Part shown: one piece after another, positions 57,987-64,000 of the stretch
Layout of the letters: every line of letters starts with the position of its first letter
Numbering within the stretch: position 1 is the stretch's first letter
Assembly: GCF_024868665.1 (NCBI RefSeq)
Contig: NC_079891.1
Span: forward strand, 12,292,229-12,356,228
DNA from: Triplophysa rosa
Lineage: Eukaryota > Chordata > Actinopteri > Cypriniformes > Nemacheilidae
DNA length: 64,000 nucleotides
Reading direction: 5' to 3'
Position numbers and translations under genes: made by a program
The notes under the pieces: generated by a model
Told to the model about the DNA's origin: nothing
Databases searched by the model: none
What the model saw: the letters and a program-made list of their open reading frames with translations, nothing else

Positions 57987-60160
57987 CGACCCAAGGGGGA
58001 CCACCCCCGCCGAGGATGCCATATATCCCAGGAACCTCTGAAATTGTTTAAAGGGGACCGCTGACTGCCTGAGAGCTTCAGGCAGTTCAACACTGATCGG
58101 GCGCGCTCTGTAGTCAGTCGCACTGCCTCTGGGAGGCCGCGTGGGCTTCCTCGTCGCGGTTCTCGCACCCCCCCGTGGGGGGTGAGCGGGGCCGCTCATG
58201 AGGACAGAGTCGAGTTCCATACCGAGAAAGAGGACGCTCTGCACCGGGGAGAGCTTGCTCTTCTCAGTTGACCTGTAGCCCCACTGATCTAGGTGCCGGA
58301 GCACCAGGTCCCTGTGTGTACACAACAGATCTCGAGAGTGCGCCAAGCTGCGCCAGTTGTCGAGATAGTTTAGTACCGCACACCTCCTTCCCTAAGGAAG
58401 GTTCGAGACATGAAGTGCGCGTCCTTCAGGTCGATTGACATGAACCAGTCCTGACACCTGACGGATGTCAGGATGCGCTTCTGCGTGATGAACCTGAAAG
58501 GCAGCTATTGTGTAGGTGCCTGTTCAGAACACACAGACCCAAGATAGGGCGCAACCCCCCGCCTTTCTTGGGGACAATGAAGTACGGACTGTAAAACCCG
58601 TTGAACATCTCGGCTGGTGAGACGGGCTCGATCACTCCCTTCTCCAGAAGGGTGGCGACCTCAGCCCGAAGTACGGGAACATCCTAGCCTCTGACTGAGG
58701 TATATCGGATGCCCTGAAACTTGGCGGGCGTGAGGCGACTGGATCGCGTAGCCGAGACGGATCGTCTTTCCTAGCCAGCCTGACAGTCTGGGAAGCCGGA
58801 CAGGCTCCCAGAAATGAGACAGGGGGACTAAAGGTACGATCTTTTTCATCGACCCCCCCCCCCCCCCGAGGGGTTGTTCGATGGCTAGCAGTATGGATTC
58901 CTTGCCGGGGGAGGTCCCCCGGGGAGGAGATCGGCTCTGCTGTTTTTCCTGCCTGGCGACTGCGCAGCTCAACGCACTGTCTGACTGAGAGTGCTGAGGG
59001 CTGGTGTTTATACTCGACATTGCGCTTCGCCATGACACAACGTCGAGTATGCCGTTCACCGTCGTGCAGAGGGTGCGAGCGGTTGTGATAACCCAGAGAG
59101 AGAGGAAACTCTCTTTTTTTAGAGTAAGTGGGGAGCTCCATCTGCTAGGCCGGAGGGGGCTAGCAGATGGAGAGACGGGGCAGGATCCGTCCCTATCCGA
59201 CTTCCCAGCGATGTGGCTGGGGTCGGGCCCAATGGTAGCCTCGATCCCCCTGAGGTCTTCCCATGAGGGCCGCTTCACCGCGGCTGCTGATGGGGCGATG
59301 GTCTCCTCTTCGCTGTCTCCTCCAGGGGGGGCCGCCTGAGTGGGGGGCGCCAGAGCTGGTCCGAGGCGGCCGAGTTGCGGCACGGAGGACTGCTTCTTTA
59401 CTGTCGAGAACCCTCCGGGGGAGGCCGCTTGTGGGTCTCGCGCCCCTGACGGGTGGGGGGTGAGCGGGGCCGCTGCAGCTCGACAGTAACACCAACCAGC
59501 CCCCCCTTGCGAGACGGGTGCGTCGAGAAAGCGGACCTTCTCGGCGTTACTCATCTGCGCAAGGATCGGCCAGAGGAGTTTCTCATGGACCACAAGTGTG
59601 GACATAGTCCAACCCAGGGCCCGCATGGTCACCTTGGTCGCCCGTAGAGCGAGGTCGGTGGTGGCGCGGAGTTCTTGCATAAGCGCTGGGTCGGTCTTAC
59701 CCTCGTGGAGCTCTCTCAACACCCTGGCCTGGCAGGAGCCATAGCGTAGAGAGAGGAGGCAGCTTGGTCCGCCGCAATGTAAGCTCTCGATACCAGAGAT
59801 GCCGAGACCCCACATGCTTTGGACGGGAGTCTAGGTCGAGCCCCATCCCCAGGTGGCCGCCGCCTATGGGCACGAGTGCACCGCGGCGGCATACTCCACC
59901 TGGGGGACATCGACTTATCCTCTAGCTGTCCCAACCTCGAGGGAAGAGATGGTGACAGAACTTTGTTTGACGTGAAACGTGCCGGAAAGGGGGCGTTTCC
60001 AGGTCTTACTAAGTTCCTCATGCACTTCCGGTAAACATGGCACTGTTGGCGGGGGCGGCTTGGAGCCGCGCTCAAACCCGAGGCGCCATGTAGCCAGCCG
60101 CGAGTGCCAGGAGAGGCAGTGCGGGCACTGCAACCCACACTCACGGCGGCCCAGGAACTG
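57796..60160 (-). pseudogene. DIRS1-like copy B: gag and reverse transcriptase (minus strand)
   Basis: Gag runs from about 60,155 to about 58,900. The 384-codon frame 59,815-58,661 includes VLRELHEGKTDPALMQEL, LDAPVSQGGAGWCYCRAAAA and a Ser/Pro-rich linker. It then enters RT at the DIRS-typical GWLGKTIRLGYAIQ near 58,750. RT continues in broken frames. The catalytic loop reads NYLDNW (58,370-58,353), so the second catalytic Asp is Asn at 58,356-58,358. Then come HSRDLLCTHRDLVL, KSKLSPVQSVLFLGMELDSV and the thumb-like FKQFQRFLGYMAS (58,340-58,020). A 15-base C run at 58,853-58,867 is a slippage site within the frame. RT is truncated at the inverted join, with no RNase H or recombinase of its own. 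Confidence 0.75.
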
Positions 60161-61334
60161 CAGGGAGGCATCTGTCGTCACCACGACGTGCCTCATGACC
60201 TGTCCGAGAGGGACCCCCATCCGTAGAAAGGTCATTGAAGACCAGGGGTTAGGGTGCGTCGGCAGAGAGGCGTAATCACCATCCGCCTGCTGCCGGTGTG
60301 CCACGCTCTCCAAGGAACTCGACTCTGTAGCCAGTGTTGGAGCGGTCTCATATGCATCAACCCGAGGGGTATCACCACGGCCGAGGATGCCATGTGCCCA
60401 GGAGCCTCTGAATTTCAGGGGGACCGCTGACTGCTTAAAATATTCCAGGCAGTTCAACACTGACTGAGCGCTTTCTGTAGTCAGTCGCGCTGTAATGGAG
60501 ACAGAGTTGAGTTCCATACCAAAAAAGAGGATGCTCTCCACAGGGGAGAGCTTGCTCTTTTCTCGGTTGACCTGTGGTCCCAATCGATCTAGGTGCCAAA
60601 GCACTAGGTCCCTGTGTGTACATAACAGATCTCGCGAGTGTGTCAAACAAGCCAGTCGTTGAGATAGTTTTGTCTCCCTGAGGGGAGTGAGGGCGGCTTC
60701 CACGATCTTCGTGAAGACTTATGGGGACAGGGACAGACCGAAAGGGAGGACTCTGTACTAATATGCCTGACCCTCGAAAGCGAACCGTTGGAACGGGCGA
60801 TGACGAGGGAGAATCGAGACATGAGAGTAAGCGTCCTTCAGGTCGATTGCCATGAATCCATATTGACATCTGATAGATGCCAGGATGTGCTTCTGCGTGA
60901 GCATCCTGAACGGCAGCTTGAGTAGGTGCCTGTTCAGGGTACGCAGATCTAGCGACCCCCGCTTTTTTGGGGATGATGAAGTACGGACTCTAAAACCCGT
61001 TGAACATCTCGGCTAGAGGGACGAGCATGATCGTTTCCTCTCCAGAGGGGTGGCGACCTCGGCCCGAAGCACGGGAGCATCCTTGCCTCTGACTGAGGTT
61101 GAGAGGATCCCCCGAAACTTGGGCGGGTGTCTGGGGAGTTGGATCGCGTAGCCGAGACGGACCGTATCCCATAGTCACCGTGACGGTTTGGGAAGCTCTT
61201 GTCAGGCTCCCAGGGACCGAGACAGGGAGGCTAGGGGTACGTTCTGCTTCATCAACCTCCCGGGGGTGGTTCGATGGCTGGCATTGCGGATCCCCGGAGA
61301 GGAGATCGGCTCTGCAGTTTTACCTGCCTGGCAA

Positions 61335-61607
61335 TGATGTAGCACAACGCACCATCTAATGAGAGTGCTTAGGCTGATGATTATCCTCGACATTGGGTCT
61401 TGCCGCAACGTCGAGTTGCCGAACACCTTCGTGTAGAGGGTGAGAGCGGCTGTGATAATACCCAGACGATGATGTGGCACAACGCACCGTCGATTGAGAG
61501 TGCTTAGGCTGCTGATTATCCTCGACATTGGGTCTCGCCGTGACGCAACGTCGAGTTGCCGAACACCGTCGTGTAGAGGGTGAGAGCGGCTGTGATAAAC
61601 GCCCAGA
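61335..61607 (-). repeat. 135-bp tandem duplication inside the copy A gag-RT linker
   Basis: 61,335-61,469 and 61,470 to about 61,607 are near-identical (both run from tgatgt-gcacaacgcacc to gagagcggctgtgata-a) with about 10 differences. Duplication inside one DIRS copy. Confidence 0.85.
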
Positions 61608-63207
61608 GAGAGAGAAAACTCTTAGAAGTGGGCTGTTGGGACGGGGCAGGAACCGGATCGACCAACCAGCGATGGAATGGCTGGGGTCGGGCCCGAAGGT
61701 ATTCTCGATCTCCCTGGGGACTTGCCATGAGGGCCGCTTTGGCTTCCGCTGCTACTGTTGACCAGGGCTGCTGGGAAGCAGATGGTGCACGGGATCTTGG
61801 CGGCCAGAGGGCGGTCGAGTCGCGGCTGGGGAGGATATACTTGATATCCTCTGTCTGCTCCTTTACTGTCAAGAACTGCGGCTCGACCGTATCACCAAAC
61901 AGCCCCCCCTTGTGAGATGGGTGCGTCGAGAAAGCGGACTTTCTTGGCATTACTCCTCTGTGCAAGGTTCAGCCAGAGGTGTCTCTCCTGGAACACAAGT
62001 GTGGAAATCGCCCAACCCAGAGCCCGCATGCTCACCTTGGTCGCCCGTAGAGTGAGGTCGGTGATGGCGCGGAGTTTCTGCATAAGCGCTGGGTCGGTCT
62101 TACCCTCGTGGAGCTCTCTCAGTGCATTGGCCTGATGGACCTGCAGTATGGCCATAGCGTGGAGAGAGGGGACAGCTTGACCCGCAGCAGAGTAAGCTCT
62201 CGACACCTCAGATGCCGAAAAGCCTACGTGCTTTGACCGGGAGTCTAGGTCGAGCCCCTGGGGGACATCGACGTATCCTCTAGCTGCCCCACCATCGAGG
62301 GATGAAAGGGCGATGGAACTAGTTGACGTGTACGTGCCAAAGGGTACCGTTCCAGGTCGTACTAAGTTCCTCATGCACTTCCGGGGGAATACGGCACTGG
62401 GGGCGAGTGTGGCTTAGAGCCTCTCAAGCCCGAGGTACTGTGTATCCAGCCGCGAGCGTTGGGAGAGGCAGTGCGGTGCACCGCAATGCCGGCAGCCCGG
62501 GAAAGCATGGCTGACATTTCGACATCCTCTTCTTCCTGAGCTCGCCCCCCCGAGGGAGGGAGCTTCAAGGAATCGTCTGAGTCTGATGCCAGTAATTCAC
62601 CCTCCAATGCTGCAACAGACATCTCATCACTATGTACCGTTTCCGATACGTGGTTGAAGAACAAGACGGTGGGACCGTCTCATGGGGAACGGTCAGACGA
62701 GCGAGACGAGGTGCGAACGATCCGCGAGCCAGTGGCTGACGGATTAGCGCTCACAGTAATCCTCATATCACCCTCGCTGCTCGCCGTAGTCCTGCCGTCA
62801 CGGAACGGGAAGCAGACGAGGTGGTGGCTGAGTCCCATGGGAACACAGCCAACCGTGATGCAACGTCTGAATCGTCAACCGCCCACAGTGCGGGCAGGAC
62901 ATATCCACAACATCTGCCCCAGCGTTCTCAAAGCAGACATCGTGTCCGTCCCCCTCCTCGATGAGTGTGTTGCACCCACGAGAACAGCGGGACATGCCAC
63001 GCTGGAGAAATTTGCTCTTTTAGAGAAAAAACTTGAACACTTCTGGAACCGCCGAGACGCCCAGGGGAAGTCGCCGCAGGAAGGGACAGTCCGCTGCACC
63101 ACGTCGTAGAACCGGCAGTCTTGTAGTTGCTATTTGTAGCGAAGTCTGTTGATCATGAGCGAAGGCTCCGAAGAACAAAAGGTGAATGAATGAAGCATGC
63201 CGTCTCC

Positions 63208-63300
63208 CTTTTATACCCGGATATCCGGGGGCGGAGTCCGGCATGCAAATTTCATTCGCCAATTTCATTGGCCTTTTCTAAGAAGTCGGAAGCGATTGGT
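63208..63300 (-). promoter_or_regulatory. DIRS promoter: CCAAT, octamer ATTTGCAT, TATAAAAG
   Basis: Read on the minus strand, ggccaatgaaattggcgaat (two CCAAT-type cores) is followed by ATTTGCAT (63,250-63,243), the perfect palindrome cccggatatccggg and TATAAAAG (63,215-63,208), then the leader at about 63,190. The same CCAAT and octamer order is kept in the 1-751 copy (octamer 630-637), where the TATA box is mutated. Confidence 0.65.
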
Positions 63301-63370
63301 TCTCAGGGACGACCCCATCTGTCGGCTCGACACAACGTCGAGAGACCGACAGAAACGGAAACTAAAATAA

Positions 63371-63890
63371 TTAAAGGGGTCGTATGGCACGGCTAAAACA
63401 AATATTATTGTTTGGTTTAGATGTAATGCAATGTGTATACACGATTTAAGGTTCAAAAACGCTGTATTTTCCACATACCGTGCATGTTTGTATTTCCTCT
63501 TTGCCCCGCCTCTCTGAAACGTGTATTTTTTTTAAAAAAAGCTCATCGCTCTGAATTGGCTATGATTGGCAAGTTAACCAGTGCGTAGTGATTGGTCGAA
63601 TACTGCAAGCGTGTAACAGAAATGTAAGGCTTCTTACAATATTTGGAACATCAAGTTCCAAAGCAATTGTATTTGGGTGGTCTTAGTCAACTCATACCAC
63701 GAACTGACGTAGATTTGTGGGGGTGTTGTTACACGAGGCGTTTCAGACAGGTCTGGGTGAGCATTTGCTTTTAGAAAGAATGCATCTTTTGTTCCGACAC
63801 TTTAATTTTTGCAATTAAAACATGCATGGGCAACTTATAACACACCAATGACACAGAAAAACATGTATTCGCGCCATATGACCCATTTAA
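63371..63890. mobile_element. TTAA-flanked MITE
   Basis: ttaaaggggtcgtatggcac at 63,371 and gcgccatatgacccatttaa ending at 63,890 are imperfect inverted repeats (about 16 of 20), with TTAA at both ends. The 520-bp body matches a dispersed cyprinid repeat as I recall it (ccccgcctctctgaaacg, gtagtgattggtcgaat). No transposase. It lies 8 bp beyond the DIRS terminus, so the DIRS element may have inserted next to it. Confidence 0.65.
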
Positions 63891-64000
63891 AATAACACCA
63901 AAAATTGCCATTTTATATGCACACATGCTAAAATTGGTGTATCATATGCATGCAAAAATAGGCGTATTGTATGCACTAACAATTTAACTTTGGCGTACGT
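63891..64000. repeat. Right arm of the bracketing inverted repeat with internal motif repeats
   Basis: Contains repeated ggtgtatcatatgcat and ggcgtattgtatgcac motifs and ends aactttggcgtacgt, the reverse complement of 56,498-56,512. Cut by the window end. Confidence 0.6.

Larger units (their letters stand above)
60161..63363 (-). pseudogene. DIRS1-like copy A: terminal repeat, promoter, gag and RT (minus strand)
   Basis: Element start at about 63,363 with the terminal motif, promoter at 63,250-63,208, then a Cys-rich gag N-terminus (CSRGCNTLIEEGDGHDVCF and SCPHCG, 62,990-62,860). The gag body is at 62,664-61,516, with ALRELHEGKTDPALMQKL and FLDAPISQGGA. RT runs from about 61,250 to 60,164 and includes GFMAIDLKDAYSHVSIL-like codons near 60,850. 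The catalytic loop reads NYLNDWLV followed by a stop, so the first catalytic Asp is Asn at 60,658-60,660. Then come REKSKLSPVESILFFGMEL and HVVVTTDAS, at which point homology jumps to the gag of copy B (near 60,160). Multiple frameshifts. No recombinase. Confidence 0.75.

Noticed and set aside
58853..58867. C15 run as a programmed frameshift site in DIRS
   Set aside because: The copy is already broken elsewhere and the run is more simply polymerase slippage. No downstream RNA structure was evident.
1..64000. CRISPR array, tRNA or rRNA genes
   Set aside because: No spaced direct repeats, cloverleaf or rRNA-like sequence was seen. The genome is eukaryotic, so CRISPR is not expected.

Overview
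The window is vertebrate nuclear DNA and looks like a cyprinid-type teleost (carp, barb, goldfish or zebrafish group). This rests on a MEF2 exon with vertebrate splice signals, AT-rich intronic sequence, and a dense load of fish transposable elements: DIRS1-like, Tf1/sushi-type Ty3/Gypsy, hAT, and palindromic MITEs whose ends read like the common cyprinid 'gggtgaactatcccttt' family. There are no operons or bacterial genes. Family names come from recognising motifs, not from a database search.

Layout. Positions 1-11,521 are a transposon nest, all read on the minus strand. In order it holds a DIRS 5' end (1-751), a MITE fragment, a complete short LTR element with a 5-bp target duplication (1,377-2,751), a decayed proline-rich gag relative (3,172-4,842), a hAT transposase pseudogene (5,029-7,244), and a Tf1/sushi-like Gypsy element (7,317-11,521) that the hAT sequence cuts just after the integrase catalytic Glu. 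Positions 11,522-30,050 are AT-rich non-coding DNA with two near-identical non-autonomous hAT insertions (20,688-21,886 and 24,689-25,875), each with a perfect 8-bp target duplication.

Positions 30,055-49,841 hold the only cellular gene I can support, a MEF2-family gene on the plus strand. A candidate untranslated first exon ends at 30,730 behind long (CT)n and (GA)n tracts. About 18.9 kb further on is the exon with the MEF2 start codon and the first 18 codons (49,788-49,841). mef2c is the best paralogue guess and mef2a is not excluded. The next coding exon (rest of the MADS box) was not found, so 49,842-64,000 is probably intron. That intron carries simple repeats, MITEs and, at 56,585-63,363, a scrambled mosaic of at least three DIRS copies in both orientations, bounded by an inverted repeat (56,498 and 64,000).

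The retroelements are dead. They carry frameshifts, stops and catalytic substitutions in reverse transcriptase: KLNLR in the Gypsy element, YLND and YLDN in two DIRS copies. Their regulatory architecture is still readable. The clearest part is an 11-nt complementarity between the Gypsy primer-binding site and the predicted transcript 5' end, the signature of Tf1/sushi self-priming. The short LTR element shows the same arrangement. The rest of the window shows no recognisable gene; the longer open frames there are chance frames or repeat translations.
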